Shown here: piece by piece, positions 16,960-26,300 of the stretch
Numbering within the stretch: position 1 is the first letter of the stretch
Layout of the letters: every line of letters begins with the position of its first letter
Source: JAPOUP01 sp965199865
GTDB lineage: Bacteria > Pseudomonadota > Alphaproteobacteria > Rhodobacterales > Rhodobacteraceae
Assembly (NCBI GenBank): GCA_965199865.1
Contig: CBDATU010000014.1
Location: forward strand, 1-64,000
Direction of reading: 5' to 3'
Length of the DNA: 64,000 nucleotides
Translations under genes and position numbers: made by a program
The notes under the pieces: model-generated
What the model was told of the DNA's origin: nothing
Seen by the model: the letters and a program-made list of their open reading frames with translations, nothing else
The model's database searches: none

Positions 16960-19266
16960 GTGCCGTCTTTTTCGGGAACGCTTGAGCGGGCGATAAACTC
17001 CGCACTGACGATGGCCAACAGGCGTCGGCATGAACTGGCGACACTTGAACACCTGCTGCTGGCCCTGATTGACGAGCCCGGTGCCGCTGAAGTCATGAAA
17101 GCCTGCGGCGTTGATCTAACCGAGCTCCGTGGAGCGTTGGAGCGTTTCATCAGGGAAGAGCTGGCAACGCTGGTAACCGATGCCGAGGGCACTGATGCGA
17201 TGCCCACCGCTGCCTTCCAGCGTGTCATCCAGCGGGCGGCCATTCATGTGCAGAGTTCTGGTCGAACGGAGGTGACAGGCGCAAACGTTCTGGTCGCGAT
17301 TTTCGCCGAACGTGAATCCAACGCCGCGTTTTTCCTGCAGGAGCGGGACATGACCCGTTACGATGCGGTGAATTACATCGCTCATGGCATCGCCAAGAAT
17401 GCGAATCACAGCGAAACGCGTCCGGTTGCGGGTGCCGGGGATGTCGAGGATAGCACCCACGCACAGGCCGAAGGAGCCTTGGCGAAATACTGTATTGACC
17501 TGAACGCCAAGGCGGTGCGAGGGGATGTTGACCCCCTGATTGGTCGTGATCTTGAGGTCGAGCGTTGCATTCAGGTGCTGTGCCGCCGCCGCAAGAACAA
17601 TCCTTTACTGGTCGGCGATCCAGGAGTCGGAAAGACCGCCATCGCCGAAGGCCTGGCGTACAGGATCACCGTTCGGGAGACGCCGGAGATACTCAGCGCC
17701 GCAACGATCTACTCCCTGGATATGGGAGCGCTGCTGGCAGGGACACGGTATAGAGGTGATTTTGAGGAAAGGCTGAAGGCCGTCGTTAGCGAGCTTGAGA
17801 ATCATGAGAATGCAATTCTCTTCATTGACGAGATTCACACCGTCATTGGCGCAGGCGCGACCTCCGGAGGAGCCATGGACGCTTCGAATCTCCTGAAGCC
17901 CGCTTTGCAGGGAGGCAGGCTCCGATGCATGGGATCCACAACATACAAGGAATTCCGGCAGCATTTCGAGAAGGACCGGGCGCTAAGCCGCAGATTTCAG
18001 AAGATTGACGTGAATGAGCCGACCGTTGACGATTCGGTAAAGATCCTAAAGGGTCTCAAACCCTATTTCGAGAAACACCACGACATCCGGTACACCACGG
18101 ACGCGATCCGTTCCGCCGTGGAACTGTCGGTGCGCTACATTCATGACCGCAAGCTGCCTGACAAGGCCATAGATGTGATAGACGAGGCTGGTGCGGCCCA
18201 GCACCTTCTGACGGAATCAAGGCGTCGCAAGACCATCAGCGCCAGGGAGATCGAGGCGGTTGTTGCCAAGATTGCCCGCATTCCACCAAAGACCGTCTCG
18301 AAAGACGACGCCGAGACACTCAGGGAGCTGGAGCTGAATCTCAAGCGTGTGGTCTTCGGTCAGGATCCTGCGATCGAAGCGCTGTCCTCGTCGATCAAGC
18401 TGGCCCGCGCGGGGCTGCGTGAACCCGAAAAACCGATCGGAAACTATCTCTTCGCGGGGCCTACGGGTGTCGGGAAGACGGAAGTGGCAAAGCAGCTCGC
18501 CGATACGCTTGGTGTGAATCTTCTGCGCTTCGACATGTCCGAATATATGGAAAGGCATGCGGTCAGCCGTCTGATTGGTGCGCCCCCTGGCTATGTCGGT
18601 TTCGACCAGGGTGGTATGCTTACGGATGGTGTGGACCAGCATCCACACTCCGTCCTTCTGCTCGATGAGATCGAAAAGGCGCATCAGGACGTCTACAACA
18701 TCCTGCTGCAGGTGATGGATCACGGAAAGCTTACGGATCACAACGGGCGACAGGTGGATTTCCGAAACGTGATCCTGATCCTGACCACGAATGCCGGCGC
18801 CGCCGAGCAGGCTCGGGAGGCCATTGGATTTGGCCGTGAACGCCGCGAGGGAGAGGATACCGCTGCCATTGAGCGGATATTCACCCCGGAATTCCGCAAC
18901 CGGCTGGATGCGGTCATCAGCTTTGCTCCGCTGGATAGAGAGACGATCCTGCGGGTGGTTGAGAAATTCGTGGTTCAGCTAGAGGCCCAGCTCATGGATC
19001 GAAATGTCACCATTGAACTAACGCGCCAGGCCGCTGAACTGCTGGCCAGGAAGGGCTATGATGACAAGATGGGGGCTCGTCCGCTTGGCCGCGTGATTCA
19101 GGAACAGATCAAGAAGCCGCTGGCGGAAGAACTGCTCTTTGGCAGGCTCGCCAAGGGAGGCCTCGTGAAGGTAGGTGTGAAGGACGGCAAGATCGACCTT
19201 CGAATTGAAGAGGCGCAGGTGCCGAGGATTTCGGCTAGAAAACCACCGCTTCTAACCGCCGAATAG
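16960..19266 (+). CDS. clpA: ATP-dependent Clp protease ATP-binding subunit ClpA
   Basis: An AAA+ unfoldase of 768 residues that feeds substrates to ClpP. A Clp-N repeat domain spans about residues 1-140 (HELATLEHLLLALIDEP). The first AAA module has P-loop GDPGVGKT at 219-226, the second GPTGVGKT near 501-508. An IGF loop (AIGFGRE, near residue 621) is the ClpP-docking motif that marks ClpA. There is no long middle coiled coil, which excludes ClpB. The start is GTG at 16960 with a CAGGGAG ribosome-binding site. No clpS gene lies directly upstream, where the adaptor often sits; it may be elsewhere. Confidence 0.96.
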   Translation: MPSFSGTLERAINSALTMANRRRHELATLEHLLLALIDEPGAAEVMKACGVDLTELRGALERFIREELATLVTDAEGTDAMPTAAFQRVIQRAAIHVQSSGRTEVTGANVLVAIFAERESNAAFFLQERDMTRYDAVNYIAHGIAKNANHSETRPVAGAGDVEDSTHAQAEGALAKYCIDLNAKAVRGDVDPLIGRDLEVERCIQVLCRRRKNNPLLVGDPGVGKTAIAEGLAYRITVRETPEILSAATIYSLDMGALLAGTRYRGDFEERLKAVVSELENHENAILFIDEIHTVIGAGATSGGAMDASNLLKPALQGGRLRCMGSTTYKEFRQHFEKDRALSRRFQKIDVNEPTVDDSVKILKGLKPYFEKHHDIRYTTDAIRSAVELSVRYIHDRKLPDKAIDVIDEAGAAQHLLTESRRRKTISAREIEAVVAKIARIPPKTVSKDDAETLRELELNLKRVVFGQDPAIEALSSSIKLARAGLREPEKPIGNYLFAGPTGVGKTEVAKQLADTLGVNLLRFDMSEYMERHAVSRLIGAPPGYVGFDQGGMLTDGVDQHPHSVLLLDEIEKAHQDVYNILLQVMDHGKLTDHNGRQVDFRNVILILTTNAGAAEQAREAIGFGRERREGEDTAAIERIFTPEFRNRLDAVISFAPLDRETILRVVEKFVVQLEAQLMDRNVTIELTRQAAELLARKGYDDKMGARPLGRVIQEQIKKPLAEELLFGRLAKGGLVKVGVKDGKIDLRIEEAQVPRISARKPPLLTAE

Positions 19267-19401
19267 CCAATAGCCGACGCGGCTGCCCGGCTCCGCAGCG
19301 TAGGATTGCGATGCCCGCTGGCGATCTGGAAATCGGGCCATTGGTTGCAAAGAATTCTGACTGGATCCTGCGTTCGCGATCTGACGGCAGGTTGCGGTTT
19401 T

Positions 19402-22400
19402 CTATTTCTCGGTGAGCTTCAGTTCGATCCGGCGATTCTGCGCCCGGGCCTCTGGCGTGGTTCCTGGGTTAATCGGGTGGTACTGACCGAACCCCGCGGC
19501 CGCCAGTCTATTGGGTGGAAAGCCCAGCTCTTCGGTCATGTACCGGACCACTGACAGCGCCCGCGCCTGGCTGAGCTCCCAGTTGTTGGTGTAGGGCCGA
19601 TCATCGCTGATGAAGGGAACGTCGTCCGTATGCCCGTCCACACGGATGACCCAGTCGATCCCGGGGGGAATGCCGGTCGCCACTTCACGGAGCGTTTCCA
19701 CCACCTGCCCGATCTGTGCCATCCCTTCGGGTGCCAGGTCCGCCTCAGCGGATTCGAAGAGCACTTCGGATGAGAACACGAACCGGTCGCCTTCGATCCT
19801 CACACCCTCCCGATCCTCCAGCACCTTGCGCAGTTCGCCGAAGAACTCGGACCGATATGCCTGCAGCTGCCGCGCCTCTTCCTCCAGCCTTATGCGCTCG
19901 GCCTCTTCCATTTCCGCACGAAGCCTCTGTTCAGACGCCACCTTGGCAAGGGCGGCGTTCAGTCTCTGGCCGAGAGATTCAATCTGCGCCCTGGATTCCA
20001 TGTCCTGCTCCTCGGAGATGTTGAGAATCCCCTGCAGCCGCAGGATCTCATCCTTCAGGCTCTCCGCCTGCAGTCGGAGGGCCTCGGCCTTTCGCTGGCT
20101 GTCGGCCGATTGGGTCTCTGTTTCCTCAAGCCGTCGATTGGCTGTCGCCAGCAGGGCGGCCCGCCGTTCCGCCTCTCCCTGCGATTCCATCAGCCGGTTT
20201 TCCAGCTCCACTTCCGCCGCCCGCGCCGCGGCAAGCAGGGTTAGCGCCTCCTCCGCCTCCCTCCTTTTCTCCTCCAGTGCGAGCGTCAGCGCCGACAGTT
20301 CGGCGTCCGAGTCGGCCAGTCTGTTCCGGAGCGCCTGAGCAGCAGCAGCTTCGGCGAGCTTTGCGGCCTCCTCTTCGTTCAGTCTTGTCTGCATGCTCTC
20401 GAGCCGTTCGCGAATGGCGAGTGCAGCGGCTTCCTCCTTCAGTCTTGCCGCTTCCTCGTCGGAGAGCCTTTCCTCGGTGTTCTTAAGCCGCTCGCGGAGC
20501 GCCTGTGCAGCTGCGGCCTCGGCGAGCCTTGCCTGCTCCTCCCGGGTGAGTCTCTGCTCGGTTCCCCGCAGCTGCTCGCGGAGGGCGAGTGCAGCGGCTT
20601 CCTCCTTCAGTCTTGCCGTCTCCTCGTCGGAGAGCCTCTGCTCGGTGTTCTCGAGCCTTTCGCGGAGCGCCTGCGCTGCTGCGGCCTCGGCGAGCCTTGC
20701 CTGCTCTTCCTGGGTGAGTCTATGCTGAGTTCCCTGGAGCTGTTCCCTGAGGGCCTGGGCTGCGGCCTCCTGCGCGAGCCTCGCCGCTTCCTCGTCGGAG
20801 AGCCTCTGCTCGGTGTTCTCGAGCCTTTCGCGGAGCGCCTGTGCAGCTGCGGCCTCGGCGAGCCTTGCCTGCTCTTCCTGGGTGAGCCTCTGCTGAGTTC
20901 CCTGGAGCTGTTCCCTGAGGGCCTGGGCCGCGGCCTCCTGCGCGAGCCTCGCCGCTTCCTCGTCGGAGAGCCTCTGCTCGGTGTTCTCGAGCCTTTCGCG
21001 GAGCGCCTGCGCTGCTGCGGCCTCGGCGAGCCTTGCCTGCTCTTCCTGGGTGAGCCTCTGCTGAGTTCCCTGGAGCTGTTCCCTGAGGGCCTGGGCCGCG
21101 GCCTCCTGCGCGAGCCTTGCCGCTTCCTCGTCGGAGAGCCTCTGCTCGGTGTTCTCGAGCCTTTCGCGGAGCGCCTGCGCTGCTGCGGCCTCGGCGAGCC
21201 TTGCCTGCTCTTCCTGGGTGAGTCTCTGCTGAGTTCCCTGGAGCTGTTCCCTGAGGGCCTGGGCCGCGGCTTCCTCCTTCAGTCTTGCCGTCTCCTCGTC
21301 GGAGAGCCTTTCCTCGGTGTTCTCGAGCCTTTCGCGGAGCGCCTGCGCTGCTGCGGCCTCGGCGAGCCTTGCCTGCTCTTCCTGGGTGAGTCTCTGCTGA
21401 GTTCCCTGGAGCTGTTCCCTGAGGGCCTGGGCCGCGGCTTCCTCCTTCAGTCTTGCCGTCTCCTCGTCGGAGAGCCTTTCCTCGGTGTTCTCGAGCCTTT
21501 CGCGGAGCGCCTGAGCTGCTGCGGCCTCGGCGAGCCTTGCCTGCTCTTCCTGGGTGAGTCTCTGCTGAGTTCCCTGGAGCTGTTCCCTGAGGGCCTGGGC
21601 CGCGGCCTCCTGCGCGAGCCTCGCCGCTTCCTCGTCGGAGAGCCTCTGCTCGGTGTTCTCGAGCCTTTCGCGGAGTGCCTGCGCTGCTGCGGCCTCGGCG
21701 AGCCTTGCCTGCTCTTCCTGGGTGAGCCTCTGCTGAGTTCCCTGGAGCTGTTCCCTGAGGGCCTGGGCCGCGGCCTCCTGCGCGAGCCTCGCCGCTTCCT
21801 CGTCGGAGAGCCTCTGCTCGGTGTTCTCGAGCCTTTCGCGGAGCGCCTGCGCTGCTGCGGCCTCGGCGAGCCTTGCCTGCTCTTCCTGGGTGAGTCTCTG
21901 CTGAGTTCCCTGGAGCTGTTCCCTGAGGGCCTGGGCCGCGGCCTCCTGCGCGAGCCTCGCCGCTTCCTCGTCGGAGAGCCTCTGCTCGGTGTTCTCGAGC
22001 CTTTCGCGGAGCGCTTGTGCTGCTGCGACCTCGGCGAGCCTTGCCTGCTCTTCCTGGGTGAGTCTCTGCTGAGTTCCCTGGAGCTGTTCCCTGAGGGCCT
22101 GGGCCGCGGCCTCCTGCGCGAGCCTCGCCGCTTCCTCGTCGGAGAGCCTCTGCTCGGTGTTCTCGAGCCTTTCGCGGAGCGCCTGCGCTGCTGCGGCCTC
22201 GGCGAGCCTTGCCTGCTCTTCCTGGGTGAGTCTCTGCTGAGTTCCCTGGAGCTGTTCCCTGAGGGCCTGGGCCGCGGCCTCCTGCGCGAGCCTCGCCGCT
22301 TCCTCGTCGGAGAGCCTTTCCTCGGTGTTCTCGAGCCTTTCGCGGAGCGCCTGTGCTGCTGCGGCCTCGGCGAGCCTTGCCTGCTCTTCCTGGGTGAGTC

Positions 22401-23442
22401 TCTGCTGAGTTCCCTGGAGCTGTTCCCTGAGGGCCTGGGCCGCGGCCTCCTGCGCGAGCCTCGCCGCTTCCTCGTCGGAGAGCCTCTGCTCGGTGTTCTC
22501 GAGCCTTTCGCGGAGCGCCTGCGCTGCTGCGGCCTCGGCGAGTCGCGCTTTGGTTTCCTCATCAAGAAATGTTTCGAGTTCTGCGAACTGCACCTGAAGT
22601 TCTTCCAGCGCCGCACCTTCCGCAAGAGCAAGTGCCTGTGCCGCGCTCAGTTCCGTTTCAAGTTCCGTGATACTCGCCAATGCGGCGGCGCTGGTGACGC
22701 TCTCCTGCGAAAGCGCGGCTTGGACCAGCGTCAGATTTTCGCTCAGCGTTTCATTTTCTCTGGCGGCATCCTCCAGCTGCGCAAGTACCTGCGCTAAAGA
22801 AGTTTCGTCTTCCTGTGCCTGGCTACGCAGATCCGCCACCAGCGCCTCGAGCGCTTCGCGCCGCGCCGCAGCCAGACGGGCTGCCTCGGCTTGCTCGTCA
22901 ATCTCGCTGCGTGCCTGCGCGAGTGCCAGCCTCAGCGCCTCGCCCTGCGAAACCAGTTCGGCGTTCTGATTGCGGAGTGCCGCCAGGTCGGTTCCCAACG
23001 CGACCTGCGCCGTGCGCGCCTCGTTTCTCTGTGCCAGGAGTGACGCAACCTGTTCCTCGAAGCTCGCAATTCGTGCGCTTTGGCCGTCAAGTGCCGTTTG
23101 CTGCTGTGAAACCTGTAACCGAAGTGAGGCGATGAGCTCCTGCTGCGCGGATTCGTTGGATCGCGAATCCTCCAGATTCCTGTTTAGGGAGCCGACTTCT
23201 CCCTGCAGACGAAACGCCCGCTGTTGCTCCGCTCCAAGTGCTTTCGCAAGCTGTGTGATCTCACTGGTGAGCTGATCCAGTTCGCTTGCCTGCCCACTGA
23301 TCGTCTCCCGCAGCACGAATTGTACAAACATGAAAATCGTCAGAACGAACATTAACACAAGCAGCAGGCCGGTCATGGCATCCACAAAGCCAGGCCAGAT
23401 GTTCCCCGTCAGGCGCTGGGTGGATCTGCGGGTAAGGGCCAT
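19402..23442 (-). CDS. MotB/OmpA-like envelope protein with a very long repeated coiled coil
   Basis: A 1346-residue inner-membrane-anchored protein. Residues 15-45 form one transmembrane helix with WPGFVDAMTGLLLVLMFVL; Asp21 stands where MotB-type stators keep their ion-binding aspartate. A predicted coiled coil then runs from about residue 50 to 1200, rich in Ala, Glu, Gln, Arg and Leu. Residues about 296-1023 are 13 tandem 56-residue repeats, each made of two 28-residue halves. The C-terminus (about 1215-1346) is an OmpA/MotB peptidoglycan-binding domain with VDGHTDDVPF, NWELSQARA and AQNRRIELKL. Its neighbour encodes a MotA/TolQ-like protein, so the pair probably forms an ion-driven stator-like complex spanning membrane and wall. 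Similar pairs occur in alphaproteobacteria with unsettled function. The repeat count is likely to vary between strains. Confidence 0.88.
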   Translation of the reverse strand: MALTRRSTQRLTGNIWPGFVDAMTGLLLVLMFVLTIFMFVQFVLRETISGQASELDQLTSEITQLAKALGAEQQRAFRLQGEVGSLNRNLEDSRSNESAQQELIASLRLQVSQQQTALDGQSARIASFEEQVASLLAQRNEARTAQVALGTDLAALRNQNAELVSQGEALRLALAQARSEIDEQAEAARLAAARREALEALVADLRSQAQEDETSLAQVLAQLEDAARENETLSENLTLVQAALSQESVTSAAALASITELETELSAAQALALAEGAALEELQVQFAELETFLDEETKARLAEAAAAQALRERLENTEQRLSDEEAARLAQEAAAQALREQLQGTQQRLTQEEQARLAEAAAAQALRERLENTEERLSDEEAARLAQEAAAQALREQLQGTQQRLTQEEQARLAEAAAAQALRERLENTEQRLSDEEAARLAQEAAAQALREQLQGTQQRLTQEEQARLAEVAAAQALRERLENTEQRLSDEEAARLAQEAAAQALREQLQGTQQRLTQEEQARLAEAAAAQALRERLENTEQRLSDEEAARLAQEAAAQALREQLQGTQQRLTQEEQARLAEAAAAQALRERLENTEQRLSDEEAARLAQEAAAQALREQLQGTQQRLTQEEQARLAEAAAAQALRERLENTEERLSDEETARLKEEAAAQALREQLQGTQQRLTQEEQARLAEAAAAQALRERLENTEERLSDEETARLKEEAAAQALREQLQGTQQRLTQEEQARLAEAAAAQALRERLENTEQRLSDEEAARLAQEAAAQALREQLQGTQQRLTQEEQARLAEAAAAQALRERLENTEQRLSDEEAARLAQEAAAQALREQLQGTQQRLTQEEQARLAEAAAAQALRERLENTEQRLSDEEAARLAQEAAAQALREQLQGTQHRLTQEEQARLAEAAAAQALRERLENTEQRLSDEETARLKEEAAALALREQLRGTEQRLTREEQARLAEAAAAQALRERLKNTEERLSDEEAARLKEEAAALAIRERLESMQTRLNEEEAAKLAEAAAAQALRNRLADSDAELSALTLALEEKRREAEEALTLLAAARAAEVELENRLMESQGEAERRAALLATANRRLEETETQSADSQRKAEALRLQAESLKDEILRLQGILNISEEQDMESRAQIESLGQRLNAALAKVASEQRLRAEMEEAERIRLEEEARQLQAYRSEFFGELRKVLEDREGVRIEGDRFVFSSEVLFESAEADLAPEGMAQIGQVVETLREVATGIPPGIDWVIRVDGHTDDVPFISDDRPYTNNWELSQARALSVVRYMTEELGFPPNRLAAAGFGQYHPINPGTTPEARAQNRRIELKLTEK
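20374..22557 (-). repeat. Tandem array of 13 units of 168 bp inside the OmpA-like gene
   Basis: Thirteen units of exactly 168 bases follow each other with no indels between 22557 and 20374, and a partial, diverged fourteenth unit follows. Each encodes 56 residues, two related 28-residue halves containing AQALRERLENTEQRLSDEE and AQALREQLQGTQQRLT. Twenty-eight residues equal four heptads, so every copy keeps the coiled-coil phase. Central units are almost identical at the DNA level (few synonymous changes), while the units nearest the C-terminal end are more diverged (for example ESMQTRLN), as expected if the centre is homogenised by recombination. Confidence 0.95.
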
Positions 23443-23456
23443 TGCGCAATCTTTCG

Positions 23457-24617
23457 CTAACGGTCGGCGAGCTGGCGTACAGCTTTGGTGAGGGCCGCGA
23501 TCTCCATCCGCAGGTCAGACGTGGCTTCCTGCCGCCCAGAGGCCATTTCCTCCAGGATGCGCAGAAGCTGCACGTCAATCGAACGAATCCGCATTCTGCT
23601 CTCGGCATCGAGTCCATTGACCGTTTCATCCCGGTCCGTGAGGAGTTGAACGAGTTCGGCCTGGCTGTCAGCAATTCGCTTCAACGTGCTGACGCTTTGA
23701 TCATCCTGCAGATGCTGTGCTAACCGGTCTATGGATCCGGCCAGGTCGGTCAGCATTCCGTCAATGGTGGCACGATCCTCTACAACCTGAATGAAAATCG
23801 CATGCAGGGACTTCATCTGTTCGGAAACCTGACTCAGCGCGGCAACCGATGTGTCCTGTTCAGTAGTGGCTTCGCCGTCCCCGAAGGAAATCCCTAGCCG
23901 CGTGATGGTCGAAAGCCATTCCTCAAGCTCTCTATAAAACCGGTGCTGTCCATGTCCTGCGAACAGCTCCAGCAGTCCGACCACCAAAGAACCAGCCAGT
24001 CCAAGAAGCGATGAAGCGAACGCGACGCCCATGCCGCCGAGCTGTGTTTCCAGCCCGGTCATTAGCCGGTTGAATATGGCAATGCCTGCTTCGTCCTCCT
24101 GCGGCGCAAGCGATCGAATTGTATCCACCACTGCCGGGACGGTGGTGGCGAGACCAAAGAACGTGCCCAAGAGGCCCAGAAAAACCAACAGATTGACGAT
24201 GTATCGCGTTAAGTCCCGCAGCTCGTCGATCCGTGTGGCGACTGAATCCAGAATTGACCGTGCCGATGTTGAGCTGATCTGGATTTTCTGCCCGCGCGAC
24301 TTCAGCAGTTGGGCTAGTGGGGCAAGGAGCCGGGGTGGTCTGGTGGTTGTCGCGTCGGGATGCCCTCTCGCAACCCGCACGATCCAGCTTACTGAAACCG
24401 CGATCATCAGCACCTGCCAGAAGCAGGCGAGAATGCCAATGATGAAGACGAGGAAGATAAAGCCATTCAGCCATGGATTCGCCAGAAACACAGGTGCCAC
24501 GCGAGGGTAGGCGATGTAACACCCGAATCCCGCTAGTAGAAGCACGGTGCTCATCAGCAGAAACTGGCGGACCGGCTGGGTGAAGAGGGGCTCGGCCTCG
24601 CGCCTTGGTTTGTCCAT
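23457..24617 (-). CDS. MotA/TolQ/ExbB-like proton-channel family membrane protein
   Basis: A 386-residue inner-membrane protein. Two hydrophobic segments lie near residues 17-40 and 48-75. A MotA/TolQ/ExbB domain follows, with LLVFLGLLGTFFGLATTVPA and MGVAFASSLLGLAGSLVVGL as the two pore-lining helices. The C-terminal 130 residues are hydrophilic and helical, with regularly spaced Leu and Gln, perhaps a cytoplasmic coiled coil. The gene is 14 bases upstream of the MotB/OmpA-like gene and surely co-transcribed. Together they resemble a stator: this protein would conduct ions with Asp21 of the partner. It is not flagellar MotA, because no motility genes are near and the length and C-terminus differ. 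Its role in envelope maintenance is inferred. Confidence 0.85.
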   Translation of the reverse strand: MDKPRREAEPLFTQPVRQFLLMSTVLLLAGFGCYIAYPRVAPVFLANPWLNGFIFLVFIIGILACFWQVLMIAVSVSWIVRVARGHPDATTTRPPRLLAPLAQLLKSRGQKIQISSTSARSILDSVATRIDELRDLTRYIVNLLVFLGLLGTFFGLATTVPAVVDTIRSLAPQEDEAGIAIFNRLMTGLETQLGGMGVAFASSLLGLAGSLVVGLLELFAGHGQHRFYRELEEWLSTITRLGISFGDGEATTEQDTSVAALSQVSEQMKSLHAIFIQVVEDRATIDGMLTDLAGSIDRLAQHLQDDQSVSTLKRIADSQAELVQLLTDRDETVNGLDAESRMRIRSIDVQLLRILEEMASGRQEATSDLRMEIAALTKAVRQLADR

Positions 24618-24708
24618 ATGGACTTCCGTCCTGATCTGTTGCTCTGTGTTCAGGCAGGTTTCGGCCCATTAGGCGTGCTCCCGCCAACGCTTCTTTTGTG
24701 TTATCTCG

Positions 24709-25248
24709 CTACTTTGTCAACATCCGAACGCGATCCGCCAGCCAGACCAGTTCGCTATCCTCTATGCCCAACTCGGCCAGACGCGCTGCGGTGTTGAAGA
24801 GATATTCCATGTTTGGGCCGCGTCCACCTGACGCCCGCATGATGATTTCGGCCTGCTGCTCAAGCGGGAGGCTGCCACAATACTGCGTGTGATTGGTATC
24901 CACTACGTAGACGACCGCTTCGACCTGTCTGCCGTCCGCTAGCCTGACGACCAGAAGCCGTTCCAGATAGGCGGACGAAATCAGTTCGCGTTCACGTAGG
25001 CCCTCAAGGGTCTCGGCCCGAGCGACAGCTGGCACCGCAAATGCCAGGCCGGTGCATTGCGACATGTCATCGGGGTCGAGTGCCAGAACCAGTCCTGGCA
25101 GGTCCCTTGTCCCGCGATGGTGGATTGAGCGCATGCAGAACCGGCGTGTATAACCTGGTAGCGTCGCAAGGACTCTTTCTTCGTAAGGGAAGCCTGGATT
25201 CCAGATCAGGGAACCATATCCGAATACCCACAGATGGCCGTCTTCCAT
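24709..25248 (-). CDS. Glutathione-specific gamma-glutamylcyclotransferase, ChaC family
   Basis: A cytoplasmic protein of 179 residues from the ATG at 25248 (MEDGHLWVFGYGSLIW). The YGSLIW loop binds the gamma-glutamyl group. RSIHHRGTRDLPGLVLAL and a Glu in the GLRERE segment complete the expected fold, and AVVYVVDTNHTQYCG is typical of ChaC. The enzyme cleaves glutathione to 5-oxoproline and Cys-Gly. The gene is divergent from the DUF2125 gene, with about 65 bases between starts. It follows the TolQ-like gene only distantly and is probably a separate unit. Confidence 0.9.
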   Translation of the reverse strand: MEDGHLWVFGYGSLIWNPGFPYEERVLATLPGYTRRFCMRSIHHRGTRDLPGLVLALDPDDMSQCTGLAFAVPAVARAETLEGLRERELISSAYLERLLVVRLADGRQVEAVVYVVDTNHTQYCGSLPLEQQAEIIMRASGGRGPNMEYLFNTAARLAELGIEDSELVWLADRVRMLTK

Positions 25249-25313
25249 GGTTCTGGTCCTTTTCCGCAATTGCCTATAGATACCAGTTTTCGGAAAGGAT
25301 CAAAGGAGGCTGA

Positions 25314-26300
25314 ATGCGCCTGTTGCTGATCGCAGTCGTTGCAGCCGCGGCGCTTTGGTCCGGGTATTGGTGGTTCGGATCGCGGGCTGTCGAGATCGGC
25401 CTGCGCGGCTGGCTTGACAGCCGCCCTGCCGCAGGCTGGGTCGCAAACTATGCCTCCATCCGCACCCAGGGATTTCCAAACCGTTTCGACACAACCATTG
25501 AAGGGCTTGAACTCGCGGACCCTGCTAGGGGCATTGCCTGGTCCACGCCGCTCTTCCAAATCCTGCGGCTCAGCTACCGTCCAAACCACGTTATTGCGGT
25601 GTGGCCCGACGAACAGATCTTCTCCACCTCGGAGGGACGCGTCACCGTCCGTACGAGTCAGGCCCGGGCCAGTCTGGTATTCAAGCCTGGCCTGGATTTG
25701 GAACTGGATCGTGCGACCGCGGTGTTTGAGAACATTAGGCTGGAATCCTCAACTGGCTGGACCGCTGAGGCAGCGGAAGGCAGGTTTGCCTTCCATGCCT
25801 TGGAAGCTGAGCAATATGCTCAACATGCTGTCAAACTCGGAATTGAGGCGAAGGGAATCCACCTCGTGAGTGCAGCTGCGGCTCCAGAGGATCCTGTCTT
25901 TGTGAAACTCGACACGGAGCTGGATTTCGACTCCGCCTGGAACCGCCATACCATGGAGGCACGCCCTCCGGCCCTTACCGCCCTCCGGCTGAACCTGTTG
26001 CAGGCTGTTTGGGGCAAGCTCGAATTCAGGGCTGCGGGTGACTTAACTGTGGACGCCGCGGGTCTTGCAAGCGGAAACATAACCATTGAGGCGAAAAACT
26101 GGCGGGAGCTGCTGCTGGCTGCCGTCGCTGCCGGCTGGATTGCCGGAAGTGACTTCAGCGTTCTGGAAACGGGCCTCGGCCTTCTGGCTGCGCTCTCTGG
26201 AGAGTCCGAAACCCTTGACGCAACGCTCACGCTTAGACGTGGACAGATCAGCATTGGTCCGGTTCCACTCGGCACGCTCCGGCCATTATTAATTCGATAG
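25314..26300 (+). CDS. DUF2125 family membrane-anchored protein
   Basis: A 328-residue protein with an N-terminal hydrophobic segment (MRLLLIAVVAAAALWSGYWW) that acts as signal anchor. A beta-rich periplasmic region follows with the DUF2125 features RTQGFPNRFDTTIEGLEL near residue 53 and RLSYRPNHVIAVWP near residue 85. The family is conserved in alphaproteobacteria, related in fold to AsmA-like envelope proteins, and has no proven function. A ribosome-binding site AAAGGAGG lies directly upstream of the ATG. Nothing recognisable follows it for about 690 bases. Confidence 0.87.
   Translation: MRLLLIAVVAAAALWSGYWWFGSRAVEIGLRGWLDSRPAAGWVANYASIRTQGFPNRFDTTIEGLELADPARGIAWSTPLFQILRLSYRPNHVIAVWPDEQIFSTSEGRVTVRTSQARASLVFKPGLDLELDRATAVFENIRLESSTGWTAEAAEGRFAFHALEAEQYAQHAVKLGIEAKGIHLVSAAAAPEDPVFVKLDTELDFDSAWNRHTMEARPPALTALRLNLLQAVWGKLEFRAAGDLTVDAAGLASGNITIEAKNWRELLLAAVAAGWIAGSDFSVLETGLGLLAALSGESETLDATLTLRRGQISIGPVPLGTLRPLLIR

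Noticed and set aside
20374..22557. Repeat array considered as a CRISPR
   Set aside because: Units are 168 bp, contiguous and coding, with no spacers.
20722..22797. A 691-codon open frame on the + strand opposite the coiled-coil gene, and a 394-codon frame at 21447-22631 on the - strand in another phase
   Set aside because: Both are shadows of the 168-bp repeat: a repeat length divisible by three keeps any stop-free frame open through all copies. Their translations are low-complexity and resemble no protein.
19402..24617. TolQ/MotA-like plus MotB/OmpA-like pair considered as a Zorya antiphage system
   Set aside because: In Zorya the MotA-like subunit carries the long tail and the OmpA-like subunit is short, and effector genes follow. 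Here the OmpA-like protein has the long coil and the neighbours are housekeeping genes.
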